Shown one piece after another: positions 1-8,340 of a DNA stretch of 33,294 nucleotides; position 1 is the stretch's first letter, and every line of letters begins with the position of its first letter. Below the pieces are notes generated by a model. It was not told the DNA's origin, made no database searches, and saw nothing but the letters and a program-made list of their open reading frames with translations. The position numbers were made by a program, and so were the translations under genes. Source of the stretch: Terriglobia bacterium (GTDB lineage Bacteria; Acidobacteriota; Terriglobia; Terriglobales; Acidobacteriaceae); contig JAVUPY010000028.1 in the NCBI GenBank assembly GCA_032252755.1, positions 1-33,294 on the forward strand, written 5' to 3'.

Positions 1-184
1 CCGCTTCTCGCATGGACCCATAGAGCCGGTTGGCAACGGTTCTTCCCATATTGACGGCTTCGAGTATGTTGGGCGCGGTCTGCCGCGTGCGACCCGCTAA
101 CAGTGGCCAGAAAATCTTTTCCGCTGCGCTCTGCTGCTCACGCATTGCCCGCTGCCCCATCCGTGCCATTTTTCTACTGTCCAT
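1..184 (-). CDS. Hypothetical protein, N-terminal fragment (runs off left edge)
   Basis: An open frame starts with ATG at 184-182 on the minus strand and continues without a stop to the window edge, giving 61 complete codons. A good Shine-Dalgarno (GGAGGTT at 201-195, about 10 nt upstream) supports the start. The visible part is basic and Met/Arg/Gln-rich at the N-terminus (MDSRKMARMGQRAMREQQ), followed by a short mixed segment with no signal peptide and no motif I recognise. It lies on the presumed mobile-element side of the tRNA-Asn fragment at 846-868, so it may belong to that element. Function is unknown, and the real length cannot be seen. Confidence 0.5.
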   Translation of the reverse strand, partial: MDSRKMARMGQRAMREQQSAAEKIFWPLLAGRTRQTAPNILEAVNMGRTVANRLYGSMREA

Positions 185-394
185 CACTTCGGACAACCTC
201 CGGTACTGTCGATAAGTTAACCCTCCTTGCTAATTCTGTCAATAGGCGGGCGAAAATATTTTTTAAGCCCGAATCGCTCGTGACAAGCCCAACTTAGCCG
301 AAAATATTTCGAAGCGGCACAAGTGTTATTAATGTGCCGGACTAACGGGACGAATTACGGGGATTCTTAAGGATTTTTAAGCGCAAGTGCTTTA
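185..394. other. A/T-rich intergenic region with an 11-bp direct repeat
   Basis: No convincing gene is visible. The sequence is noticeably richer in A/T than the rest of the window. An 11-bp direct repeat, CGAAAATATTT, occurs at 251-261 and 299-309 (48 bp apart). It lies upstream of the leftward gene (start 184) and the rightward ORF (395), so it is presumably a divergent promoter region. I cannot assign -35/-10 boxes with confidence. Confidence 0.45.
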
Positions 395-721
395 GTGCGG
401 CGGGAATGCAGTTTTGGGAATAGGATTGAGAATTATGCTGAAGCAACACGCCCAAACTTGAACTGGTTAAATTCGGTGCTTGTTCACATTGATGGTGCAG
501 CCCATACCCCTGTTGAGAAATACAGAATCACCTACGTGAATGGCGAAGAGTTTCCTTGCTATCCTTTCGTCAGAGGTGTCTGTATACACCCTCGTAACCC
601 GGATGAGGAGAAACAGCATACGATACATGTGAGGGTTACTGCCGAAGGCTACAAACCAAAGGAGTACAGCTACCCATCCACGGCGGCAGAGATACCAAGC
701 ATCACTCTCGAAACTGATTAG
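395..721 (+). CDS. Hypothetical protein, possible beta-sandwich fold
   Basis: This 108-codon frame begins at a GTG; the upstream in-frame stop is at 368-370, so little extension is possible. No strong ribosome-binding site sits at the GTG, so the start is uncertain. The last ~80 residues alternate hydrophobic and polar residues with many Val/Ile/Tyr/Thr (for example HTIHVRVTAEGYKPKEY), which resembles a small beta-sandwich such as PEGA or carboxypeptidase-regulatory-like modules. There is no signal peptide. It lies inside the presumed integrated element and is less GC-biased than genes further right. It could be a remnant of a larger protein; I do not recognise a family. Confidence 0.45.
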   Translation: MRRECSFGNRIENYAEATRPNLNWLNSVLVHIDGAAHTPVEKYRITYVNGEEFPCYPFVRGVCIHPRNPDEEKQHTIHVRVTAEGYKPKEYSYPSTAAEIPSITLETD

Positions 722-845
722 CCGCCTTACTTGAGTCTTCTGCTGCGCTCTATCTGCGCTCCATTTGCCTGCGTAGGCATGATTCCTAATGTCTTCGGTG
801 TCATCCGCTGCTCTGCAACTGTTTGAAACTACGTTTTCAAGGTGA

Positions 846-868
846 TTCGAGTCCTACCTGAGGAGCCA
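846..868 (+). other. Detached tRNA-Asn 3' end (probable attachment-site scar)
   Basis: The 23 bases read as the T-loop, 3' T-stem, 3' acceptor strand, discriminator and CCA of a tRNA-Asn (TTCGAGTCC, then CTGAGGA, then GCCA). Bacterial tRNA-Asn genes characteristically end in GGTTCGAGTCCTACCTG.GGAGCCA. The bases to the left do not form the 5' T-stem, anticodon arm (no GTT loop) or 5' acceptor strand (no TCCTCAG), so only the 3' end is present. Such fragments arise when an integrase inserts an element into a tRNA gene; the distal junction keeps a copy of the 3' end in the same orientation. The element should then lie to the left, with the intact tRNA-Asn beyond the window. Confidence 0.7.
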
Positions 869-1045
869 TTCTTTCTAGGACTTACGCCGCGCACCCTCGG
901 CCGGCACTTAGCAATACTTAGCAATTCCCTCACAGATTGGGTCGTCTGCGGCGGCAGAACCGGCTTTTGGGCCTGTTCTTGCGTCGGCTTCGGCGCAGCC
1001 AAGATTGCATGTGTGCGCGCATCAATCTCTGGCTTGGGGCTTCTG
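869..1045. other. Intergenic region, nothing coding seen (gene gap 722-1045)
   Basis: Together with 722-845 this makes a 324-bp gap between the orphan gene ending at 721 and the leftward gene ending at 1046. It holds the tRNA-Asn 3' fragment and a short tandem repeat (906-925). Apparent plus-strand frames here run into the antisense of the gene at 1046-1348, have no ribosome-binding site and no recognisable protein character. I see no clear terminator hairpin. Confidence 0.5.
906..925. repeat. Tandem 10-bp direct repeat ACTTAGCAAT x2
   Basis: ACTTAGCAAT occurs twice head-to-tail without a spacer, about 40 bp inside the chromosome side of the tRNA-Asn fragment. Arm-type integrase sites and regulator half-sites can look like this, but a chance duplication is equally possible. 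Confidence 0.5.
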
Positions 1046-1348
1046 TCAGAACGATATGTCGCAATGGCCTCGCTGCCTCTTTCGTTTCATCTTGCAAGTT
1101 GAGCACAAAAACTCCTGCAAGTTCTCACTCACAATGTGGTCAGGGTACTCACAACGGATGGCAGGCAATAGTTGCTGAAGGTGCACCAGAGCCTCAGTCT
1201 TCCCGTTTAGGAGTAATTCTAGTCTCTCCTGCTGCGAAACCTGGCGTCGACTAGTAGGTGGCTGCGGCTGTGTCTGAGCCGAAAGGAGCGGCGATTCAAA
1301 GATAAGGATTAAAATGACCACGCTGACAACCTGCAAGCACTGTTTCAT
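1046..1348 (-). CDS. Small secreted hypothetical protein
   Basis: The 100-aa product starts with a clear Sec signal peptide: MKQC, a hydrophobic stretch of Val/Ile/Leu around residues 7-22, and a likely cleavage after LLSA (about residue 24). The mature part opens with a Gln/Pro-rich stretch and continues with a helical, Glu/Leu-rich middle. The basic C-terminus has four cysteines (residues ~66-96, including a CSTC pair), so disulfides are plausible in the periplasm. A good Shine-Dalgarno (GGAGAGG) precedes the ATG at 1348. It is the last gene of the leftward row, 55 nt after UDP-glucose dehydrogenase. I do not recognise a family; a role with the upstream locus is only positional inference. 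Confidence 0.6.
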   Translation of the reverse strand: MKQCLQVVSVVILILIFESPLLSAQTQPQPPTSRRQVSQQERLELLLNGKTEALVHLQQLLPAIRCEYPDHIVSENLQEFLCSTCKMKRKRQRGHCDISF

Positions 1349-1403
1349 AGCTATCCTCTCCCGCGTAAATCGTAGCGATTAGATCCCGTCTTTCTTGGTC
1401 GCA

Positions 1404-2855
1404 TCACTCACAGCCCGCGGTCCCCTCCTCACGGCTATCTCGTTCGCCCTTGCGCAACAAGCTACATTCAAAGACAGGGTACTTATCTGGGAACGCATCC
1501 GCCCGACCCATGCTGATGTATCCTAGTCCGTGCTTTGTAACTTCACCGGGGTCGAATAGATTCCTTCCATCAATAATGAGGTGGTATCTCAGGGCTCCAG
1601 ATATAACGCCGAGGTCGAGTCCCGCGAATTCCTCCCAGTCTGTCAGAATTACCAAAGCATCTTTGCCCTCAGCCGCGCCATACGCGGACTCAGCGAACTC
1701 GACGCCGGGACAATCCTTCAGCACCTCCCGGCCGTGCTCCATTGCTCCTGGATCGTAGATCGTGACTGCGCACCCTCCGTAGCAGAGGGACCGAATGATG
1801 GGAATTGCCGAAGACTCCCGCACGTCGTCCGTACCACCTTTAAAGGCAACTCCGAGAACTCCTAACTTTTTGCCCTTGAGTGTCCATAAGGCTTTTCGAA
1901 CTTTGTTCAGAAAGCGCAGACGCATGTCGTCGTTGATTCGAGAGACCTGACCGAGGAGACTAAAATCGTAACCTGCCTCATTAGCTACGGATCGAAAGGC
2001 CTTGAGGTCTTTTGGAAAGCACGACCCCCCGTACCCAATACCAGGTTTCAAGAATTGTGCGCCAATCCGTGAGTCAGAGCCGATCCCTTCCGCTACCTCT
2101 CCAATGTCAGCCCCTACCGCTTCGCAGATGCTTGCCACGGCGTTAATGAACGAAATCTTCGTGGCTAGAAATGCGTTGGACGCGTACTTGATCAACTCTG
2201 CACTTATCGTGCTTGTCAGAATCAGTCGCGCCTTCCCCGCATAGCTATCTGGACCCGGGATGCAAGACGGATTACGATAATACGATCCACCAGTAAGCGG
2301 GCCGTAGACCCGTCTAACCATATCCACAGCCGCTGGGTTATCACCGCCGATTACGATCCTGTCCGGATAGAGGAAGTCAACCACGGCAGTTCCCTCTTTG
2401 AGGAACTCTGGATTGGAGACGACATCGAAGAATTCCTGTGGCGCTCCATTGAGCAACATTGCTCGCCTAATCCATTTACTTGTATAAACCGGGACCGTAC
2501 TCTTCTCGACGATAACCTTATAAGTGCTGATTGCGCCTGCGATCTCCCGCGCGACTGCTTCCACGTAAGAAATATCAGCTTCTCCGTTTCCGTTCTCGGG
2601 CGTGCCCACGGCGATAAAGATCACCGAACTGTCTTTCGTCGCCGCAGGGAGATCATCCGAAAACCGCAGACGATCGCTTCGGTGCTTCTGGATTAGTTCC
2701 GGGATGAACTTCTCATGAATGGGGGTGACCCCGTTCTTGAGTCTCTCCAATTTCGTCAGATCATTGTCGATGCATGTAACGGAGTGCCCGATCTCACAAA
2801 ATCCAACTGCCGCGACAAGTCCAACGTAACCGGAACCAACCACCGCAATCTGCAT
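1404..2855 (-). CDS. ugd: UDP-glucose 6-dehydrogenase
   Basis: The 483-aa protein oxidises UDP-glucose to UDP-glucuronate with two NAD+ in the cytoplasm, supplying precursors for capsule, exopolysaccharide or LPS sugars. The N-terminal Rossmann fold shows GSGYVG at 7-12. The substrate signature EKSTVP (118-122) and NPEFLKEGTA (~148-157) are present, and the catalytic cysteine is Cys279 in GYGGSCFPKD. Length is slightly above the ~430-470 usual for the family because of a loop around 188-210 (TGGSYYRN...PDSYAGKAR) and a C-terminal tail. The ATG at 2855 follows a purine-rich GGAGAGACAAAGAGA. It lies 39 nt after the SPASM radical SAM gene and is probably cotranscribed, but its product may serve a general glycan pathway. 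Confidence 0.93.
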   Translation of the reverse strand: MQIAVVGSGYVGLVAAVGFCEIGHSVTCIDNDLTKLERLKNGVTPIHEKFIPELIQKHRSDRLRFSDDLPAATKDSSVIFIAVGTPENGNGEADISYVEAVAREIAGAISTYKVIVEKSTVPVYTSKWIRRAMLLNGAPQEFFDVVSNPEFLKEGTAVVDFLYPDRIVIGGDNPAAVDMVRRVYGPLTGGSYYRNPSCIPGPDSYAGKARLILTSTISAELIKYASNAFLATKISFINAVASICEAVGADIGEVAEGIGSDSRIGAQFLKPGIGYGGSCFPKDLKAFRSVANEAGYDFSLLGQVSRINDDMRLRFLNKVRKALWTLKGKKLGVLGVAFKGGTDDVRESSAIPIIRSLCYGGCAVTIYDPGAMEHGREVLKDCPGVEFAESAYGAAEGKDALVILTDWEEFAGLDLGVISGALRYHLIIDGRNLFDPGEVTKHGLGYISMGRADAFPDKYPVFECSLLRKGERDSREEGTAGCE

Positions 2856-2894
2856 TCTCTTTGTCTCTCCAAAGTCTTAGTGAGCGCCAGCGCG

Positions 2895-3938
2895 TTAGCT
2901 TCTCTGTCGGTAAAGAGAGCAGACGCAACGCTTGCACACGGCATTTGAATCCACCTGCAATTCTCTTCGGAAGTTCAGTGCCCTATCAGAGTTCAGCGCG
3001 TCTTTCAGATTTGTAGCCCCAAGCTTCCCAATTGGGGCATGGAAGAAACACGGTCGAATGTCACCATTTACTTCAATCACTGCTGATACCCAGGGAGCAT
3101 TGCACGGTGGTGCGATCGGAGCTTCCAGCCCGAGTTGGGCGCGGAACTGCCGGACAATTCGGCGCAACTTGTAGGGACTTTCCGCGATGAAGCCGGTTGC
3201 GATCTCCTGGCCGTACTCGCGAATGAGTTCCTCGATTTCATTCCCAAGTGACAAGATTTCATCGTGTGTAAGCGCAACCTGCTCCTGTCGGGCTAGTGGC
3301 CAGATCAGTTCCCGATTAAAAGCGGTGGAGGTCACGTCTGCTGCGAGAAAAGATACCGAAGCGAGTCCGAGCTCGCGCGACACCCGGACAGTCTCACGGA
3401 GGCACCTGTGATTGGAACGCTGAACGGTAGTACGGGCGCGGATGGGAAGATTCGACGAAAGTGACTGGACCCGCGCGATACCAGCGCTCATGGTTTCGAA
3501 GGCGTGAGGCACTCGGCGAATCTCGTTGTGGACGACAGCGGGACCGTCGAGCGAGACGATGACTTCATCCATGCTCTCAGCGATTTCCGATGCGTACTTG
3601 CCTATCAGTAGTCCTGCGGTAAGCAAAGTGAGACGGATGTTCAGTTTCCGCAGTGCTGCAGCGAGGACGAAGAGGCCGGGGTTCATCAGCGGTTCCCCGC
3701 CGGAGAAGACAACCCATTGCACGCGGAGGTCGCGGATCGAGGCCAAATGTGGCTCAAGATCGGACAAGGTGAGGTCACGGCTTTCAGCGGTCCGCCAGAT
3801 GTCGCACATGACGCAACGGCAGTTGCAGCGGCTGTGCGCCATAAGAATTAGGATGGAAAGTTCACTGATGATGTTGTGGTTGCGATCCGGAACTTCCACG
3901 AATTGGGGCGTGATTTCAGAGCCAGGCAGTGCTGACAT
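2895..3938 (-). CDS. Radical SAM protein with SPASM-like C-terminus
   Basis: The 347-aa protein has the [4Fe-4S]-SAM motif CxxxCxxC (Cys38, Cys42, Cys45 in CNCRCVMC) preceded by a beta strand LSILILMAHSRC. The SAM-binding FSGGEPLMNP follows, as does a radical-SAM barrel with SLDGP. The C-terminus carries further cysteines (PPCNAP, RPCFFH and CKRCVC), typical of SPASM/twitch auxiliary-cluster domains that modify peptides or other complex substrates. I chose the ATG at 3938 rather than the upstream in-frame ATG at 3956 because GGAGGTTGCGGA sits just before it at ideal spacing. The start lies inside the preceding methyltransferase-amidohydrolase gene (23-nt overlap), so the two are translationally coupled. 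Substrate unknown; it could be a RiPP maturase or a sactisynthase-like, anSME-like or heme-type enzyme. Confidence 0.85.
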   Translation of the reverse strand: MSALPGSEITPQFVEVPDRNHNIISELSILILMAHSRCNCRCVMCDIWRTAESRDLTLSDLEPHLASIRDLRVQWVVFSGGEPLMNPGLFVLAAALRKLNIRLTLLTAGLLIGKYASEIAESMDEVIVSLDGPAVVHNEIRRVPHAFETMSAGIARVQSLSSNLPIRARTTVQRSNHRCLRETVRVSRELGLASVSFLAADVTSTAFNRELIWPLARQEQVALTHDEILSLGNEIEELIREYGQEIATGFIAESPYKLRRIVRQFRAQLGLEAPIAPPCNAPWVSAVIEVNGDIRPCFFHAPIGKLGATNLKDALNSDRALNFRRELQVDSNAVCKRCVCSLYRQRS

Positions 3939-5877
3939 TCCGCAACCTCCTGCCATTCATGTATAAGTCGCAACCTAGATAGCGGATCGCATCTGCGAAA
4001 AGGCGACTGAGCGGGGCCCGCACCCAGCGGACGAGCCCGTCAATCTCGAGCGGACGTAGCCCGCGTGAAAGATGCTCGGGAATTCGCGCCAGCATTTCGT
4101 CCGACGCGAGCTGCACTCGGCCACCGCGGATGACGAGATCGATGTCTCGATAAGAAAGGCGCGTGAGCGTCTCGGCGGGCGACGCAGCTGATGCGCGAAC
4201 AGCAATAAGGTCAGCCATAGCACCGACTCGGATCTGGGCAAAACCATCTCGAAGACGAAGAATGCGGGCGGAGTTGTTGGTCGCTTGCGAGTAGAGCTCG
4301 TTCGCGGGAATACCTAGTTGCGCAGCAAAACGCAGTTCGTCAAGGAAATCCCCATTGGCGGTGAGAGACGAATCGCTGCCGAGTGCGACGTTGCGCACCG
4401 AGCGGATCATGTCGGGTGAGTGCGTGCGCCCAAAGAGGAAAGCATTTGAAGTTGGACACCAGATGAGTGCGGCGTCCTCACGATTGATAATCCGGACGGC
4501 CTCGTGGTCAAACGCGAGGCCATGGACGATTACGGTGCGAGAGTCGACAGCACCGGCGCTGACGAGATCGGCGAGATCGTGACGTGCTCGGGAGTCGACG
4601 CCTTCGGCGACATGGATAATGAAAGGGCATTCGGGAGCCGTGCGGTCGTGGCGCTTCTGGAGATTCTTCTCGAGAGCAATGGAGTGCGCCCAGGCGAACT
4701 CGCGAACGACCCGGACGGGAAAATCCTCTGATAGCATGTCGTCCGTCAGAGGGTTGTGATGACATACCGTCGTGACTCCGCAGAGGAGGTTACGCAGGGC
4801 TCCGAACCAGATTCGGGTGGATTTCGGGATTCGCTTGTAGTGGGAAATGATCCGGGCATCTTGTGTGTGAATGTCCGCGTACCATTCCGCGCAGTTCTCG
4901 TACAGACCGTGGCCGAGGCGCGGGAACAGCGAGAACTCGAGGTGATCGTGCGCGTTGATCAGGCCGGGGAGCACGGCATATCCGCTTAAATCGATTCCGG
5001 TAGCGGTTTGCGGTGTGGCGGTGACCGAATCGATGCGCCGCTGCTCGAGATGCAGTGAGCTCAGTATAAAGTCGGTAGGGGTCAGAGCGACTTGGCCACC
5101 TCTGAGGTCAGCCACGTCCGTGATCGCGGTCGGTATTTTACTGACGCACGTCTGCTTACTGCGGCAGGAATTGCTCGACCGCGGTCGCCGGAGTTGCAGG
5201 ATAAAGATCGCAGGGTACCCCAGTGCGCCTTCACCCAGCGGAACGCGACCGGCGCGACAGAGTAACTGGATTTCGGGCGGTCCGAACTTGGGTTCGATTT
5301 CGGCCGCAACCTCCAGTCCGGCCCGCTCGAAAATTGTCTTCAGGAACTCGACTTCCCACTCCTCAGTGCCGAGGTGCACCAGTCCGGCGGTATGGCGGAA
5401 ACTGCGGTTCCAGTGAAGCGCGCGAACAGTTCGCGGATGGAGGTCGGAGATGAAAGCTGTGCCGCCCGGACGGAGCAGACGCGCGACCTGAGCGGCAAAC
5501 CGCTGCGGATCAGGCAAGTGCGACAGCACGAACGACGAAAGGATGAGGTCAGCCGATTGCTCCGTGAATGCCACGGATGTGCAGTCACCCTGGAATAACT
5601 TCGCGCGAGGGCCGAGCTTAATGGTGGCCCGCTCGAGCATTTCAGCGGAAATATCGACGCCGCGCAGGCTCGCGGGCGAATTGCGATAAAGTGCAGCGAG
5701 CCATCGCCCGGTGCCGCATCCGAGATCGACCACGTCCTTACCTTCCACCCGTGGAAGCAGCGCACTGAGCACACGTTCTTCTAGAGAGAGCATCGGGTTC
5801 GGCTGCTCGTCGTAAACCTGCGCCCAGAGTGCGTAGGCCTCAAGCGATGACAATGAACCTGTGGCGGAGTCGGCCAT
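3916..5877 (-). CDS. Methyltransferase-amidohydrolase fusion protein
   Basis: One uninterrupted 653-codon frame encodes two enzymes. Residues ~1-225 are a class I SAM methyltransferase (motif I VVDLGCGTG at 49-57, acidic GVDIS at 73-77, LLRPGG at 134-139). After an Arg/Ser/Cys-rich linker (~228-250), residues ~255-600 form a COG0402-type amidohydrolase (cytosine/chlorohydrolase/SAH-MTA deaminase class). Its metal ligands are all visible: His310 and His312 (HDH), His422 (IHVAEG), His452 (VHG) and Asp502 (GSD). The start ATG at 5877 follows the previous stop by 1 nt and has a GGAGGAG upstream. No internal start with a ribosome-binding site is visible at the junction, so this is a genuine fusion on present evidence. 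A C-terminal extension of ~50 residues is unassigned. Removal of S-adenosylhomocysteine made by the methylases is an attractive but unproven role. Confidence 0.85.
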   Translation of the reverse strand: MADSATGSLSSLEAYALWAQVYDEQPNPMLSLEERVLSALLPRVEGKDVVDLGCGTGRWLAALYRNSPASLRGVDISAEMLERATIKLGPRAKLFQGDCTSVAFTEQSADLILSSFVLSHLPDPQRFAAQVARLLRPGGTAFISDLHPRTVRALHWNRSFRHTAGLVHLGTEEWEVEFLKTIFERAGLEVAAEIEPKFGPPEIQLLCRAGRVPLGEGALGYPAIFILQLRRPRSSNSCRSKQTCVSKIPTAITDVADLRGGQVALTPTDFILSSLHLEQRRIDSVTATPQTATGIDLSGYAVLPGLINAHDHLEFSLFPRLGHGLYENCAEWYADIHTQDARIISHYKRIPKSTRIWFGALRNLLCGVTTVCHHNPLTDDMLSEDFPVRVVREFAWAHSIALEKNLQKRHDRTAPECPFIIHVAEGVDSRARHDLADLVSAGAVDSRTVIVHGLAFDHEAVRIINREDAALIWCPTSNAFLFGRTHSPDMIRSVRNVALGSDSSLTANGDFLDELRFAAQLGIPANELYSQATNNSARILRLRDGFAQIRVGAMADLIAVRASAASPAETLTRLSYRDIDLVIRGGRVQLASDEMLARIPEHLSRGLRPLEIDGLVRWVRAPLSRLFADAIRYLGCDLYMNGRRLRNVSTAWL

Positions 5878-5878
5878 T

Positions 5879-7342
5879 TTACAGGCTCTCCTCCTTCGGC
5901 TTGCGCAATTCGATGAATCGCTGGGCCCAGCGAATTTCGTCGGGGTGTGAATACATCTTTGTGGCGTACCGCCATGAACTGAGGCTCCTGAGCATGGCGC
6001 GGCCCCAGCGCGGAGCGCGGATATCCTGCACCGTAGGCCAGCGTGCGCCGACGACAGTTTCGAAATTGTCAATGAGCTTCTTGGTTTTACGCTTGAGCCA
6101 GGGTGTATTGGGATCGATGCGGACCGTGAAGTCCATCCACTTCTTCGTCGCCCATTCTTCGGGGGTCGTCGGAAATTCGATGCGCCCGTCGACATCGCCG
6201 TACATCGCCTCGCGCTGCGGGACGGGCGTGTAGTGGTAAATGATGATCTCGGATTCTGGATTGATACGCTTGATCTTTCGAATGAACGCAAGCGTCTCAG
6301 CGGTGTCGCGCTCGGGGTCGCGCGGATTGCCGATCACGAAAGAGAATTCGGGAATGATTCCAAAGTAGCGGATGCGCTCGGCGAGTTCGAGTGTCTGGGC
6401 GGTCGTAATTCCTTTCTGCATCTCTTTGAGGGCCCAGTCGGACCCAGATTCAGCGCCGAAAAAGATCATGGCACAACCGGCGCGACGGATGGATTCGAGC
6501 GTCGAGTCGGAATAGCCTACGACGGTGTCGATGCGGCCTTCACACCACCAGCGTAGATTGAGCGGTGCAAGGCGATTGCAGAGATCACGCGTGTGGTCCT
6601 CACGTAGAAAGAAATTCATATCATAGAACTGGACGGAGTCGGTGCCGTGGTTCTTCGCGAGGTGCCGCAGGACGGCTTCGGTGCGCGCTGGACTCTCCAT
6701 CTTTTCGCGGTTTCCGTACGCAGCGTGTACTCCGCAGAAGCTGCACTTGAAGGGACAACCGATGCTAGCTTGGTGGGCGGCAGTACGGCGCCCGAAGAAC
6801 GATGGACGAAGGTATTTCTCCACCGGAATCGCGTGAAATGGCATCACCGGGAACGCGTCCGGTGCTTTCATTAGGCGTTCTGGGTTGTGGCGATGCAGGC
6901 CGAAGATGTCGCGATACGAGAGGCCCTTGATGTCGTCGGGTTTACCTTTCCCACGAAGGGCATCGAGCAATTCGAGAAGCGTGTCTTCTCCCTGGCCTCG
7001 CACGGCGTAGTCTACGTACTTTGCATTGAGCGCCGCGTCTGCGTAGATCGATGGAAAGTAGCCTCCCCAAGCGATGGCAACCGTGGGACGTAAGGACCGG
7101 ATCTCGCGACAATTCTCCATTGCTGAAGCCATTTGAGGGCCGGGCATGACCGTGACACCTAGAAGTTCGACACGGTTACGGTCTATGAGATCGACAATTG
7201 TCGCGACCGGGTCGTGATCGACGTTGCCGTCGACAATGGCATATTCCTCGCGGCCTTCGAGCACGGCAGCGAGCGCAAGCACCGACAGCGGGAAGCGACG
7301 GTTGCGGGGCTTCGTAGAGCGCGGATTGAAGAGAACGATCAT
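5879..7342 (-). CDS. B12-binding radical SAM protein (singleton of the locus)
   Basis: The 487-aa protein has an N-terminal Rossmann-like cobalamin-binding domain (~1-140; LLGVTVMPGPQ at 60-70, WGGYFPS, DYAVRGQGE). The radical SAM cluster motif is CPFKCSFC at 196-203, and FGAESGS marks the SAM-ribose region. The classical DxHxxG cobalamin motif is absent, as is usual in class B radical SAM methylases and relatives (BchE/Fom3-like). It is transcribed from an ATGA overlap with the zinc-ribbon methyltransferase, and the methyltransferase-amidohydrolase fusion follows 1 nt after its stop. Likely reactions are methylation or cyclisation at unactivated carbon or phosphorus. Substrate unknown. Confidence 0.86.
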   Translation of the reverse strand: MIVLFNPRSTKPRNRRFPLSVLALAAVLEGREEYAIVDGNVDHDPVATIVDLIDRNRVELLGVTVMPGPQMASAMENCREIRSLRPTVAIAWGGYFPSIYADAALNAKYVDYAVRGQGEDTLLELLDALRGKGKPDDIKGLSYRDIFGLHRHNPERLMKAPDAFPVMPFHAIPVEKYLRPSFFGRRTAAHQASIGCPFKCSFCGVHAAYGNREKMESPARTEAVLRHLAKNHGTDSVQFYDMNFFLREDHTRDLCNRLAPLNLRWWCEGRIDTVVGYSDSTLESIRRAGCAMIFFGAESGSDWALKEMQKGITTAQTLELAERIRYFGIIPEFSFVIGNPRDPERDTAETLAFIRKIKRINPESEIIIYHYTPVPQREAMYGDVDGRIEFPTTPEEWATKKWMDFTVRIDPNTPWLKRKTKKLIDNFETVVGARWPTVQDIRAPRWGRAMLRSLSSWRYATKMYSHPDEIRWAQRFIELRKPKEESL

Positions 7343-8340
7343 GCATTCACCATGCGAGCAACGTAGATTCGAAAGCTGGATGGCTCACGTTTGCCCTGGA
7401 GTCTTGCAAGGGTCGGACGTAGGGCCCAACGGAGGCCATAACTTGGTTGGTGAGTCTGCCAGCGGATTCCGAATAACTTTTCCATGTCACGTAATCGACG
7501 GTCGGTAAGGTATTCGCGGCTGGCGAGCGCGTCAGAGGGAAACCCGTACTGTTGCTGAAAAAAGGCGCGGCGCTCGCGGAGCATCTGTCGGCCGCTCTCT
7601 TCCTTCGAATACCAGGGCGTATCAGCAATGATGACCACGCCGCCCTTGCGAAGGCAGCGAATGGCTTCGCCAAGTGTCTTCGAGTAGTTCTCGGAGTAAT
7701 GAAACGAGGCGTTAAATATGACGCAGTCGAACTGGGTGCCTTCAAAGGGCAGCGCATCGAGTTCTGCCTGGAACCTGGGGAAGAGGCGCTCGAGTTTCTG
7801 CAGGTAATGCGTGGCAGCGCCGAGACCGTCGCTGTCATTGATCAGGAGATCGACCGCAACCGGACGATGCCCAAGCAATGAGAGGCGGTAGCTGAGCCAT
7901 CCATTCCCCGCGCCGAGATCGAGGATGGTGATACCTGAACGATTTCCCGCGACCTTCGGCAAGAGTTCCCGTTCGACGTATCGGTAAGTCTGGGCGCGAA
8001 TGCTCCACTGAGACTGGTTCTTCCCCGTAAGATCTCGAAACGGGAGCGCAAGATAATAGGCGGCGTCTTTACTTCCTCTGCCTTCGGCAGCGCGAACGAT
8101 TTGGTATTCGGTCAGGAATCGCTTGTAGTGCTCTTGGCGCTCTGGCGGAAGCGCAAGCAGGATTCCGCGCTGATGGTCGAGAACGAAGGAGCACCGCGGG
8201 CAGGTTATGCCATTGTTGAACGGAGTGCTGGTGTAATCAACCGCGCCCAGGTTGGACGTGCAGCGCGGGCAACGCAGGCGAAGTTTGCCGAGCTTTCCGC
8301 CAACGATTGATTGAGCACGGAGATTCGGGAGCGCGTTCAA
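7339..8340 (-). CDS. Class I SAM methyltransferase with N-terminal zinc ribbon
   Basis: The 333-aa protein starts with two CPRC knuckles (Cys24/27 and Cys47/50), a Trm112/RlmA-like zinc ribbon. A class I methyltransferase domain follows from ~110 (motif I TILDLGAGNG at 138-147; AVDLLIND for motif II; LRKGGVVIIAD for motif V/VI). The FNASFHYSENY segment replaces the usual N/DPPY-type motif, so it is more likely an O- or N-methyltransferase of a small molecule than a nucleic-acid base methylase. It overlaps both neighbours by 4 nt (ATGA), fixing the start at 8340 and implying coupled translation. Substrate unknown. Confidence 0.85.
   Translation of the reverse strand: MNALPNLRAQSIVGGKLGKLRLRCPRCTSNLGAVDYTSTPFNNGITCPRCSFVLDHQRGILLALPPERQEHYKRFLTEYQIVRAAEGRGSKDAAYYLALPFRDLTGKNQSQWSIRAQTYRYVERELLPKVAGNRSGITILDLGAGNGWLSYRLSLLGHRPVAVDLLINDSDGLGAATHYLQKLERLFPRFQAELDALPFEGTQFDCVIFNASFHYSENYSKTLGEAIRCLRKGGVVIIADTPWYSKEESGRQMLRERRAFFQQQYGFPSDALASREYLTDRRLRDMEKLFGIRWQTHQPSYGLRWALRPTLARLQGKREPSSFRIYVARMVNA

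Noticed and set aside
5878-6291. Upstream extension of the methyltransferase-amidohydrolase frame
   Set aside because: The extension is Arg/Ser/Pro-rich and antiparallel in character to the real radical SAM gene in another frame; the ATG at 5877 has a good ribosome-binding site.
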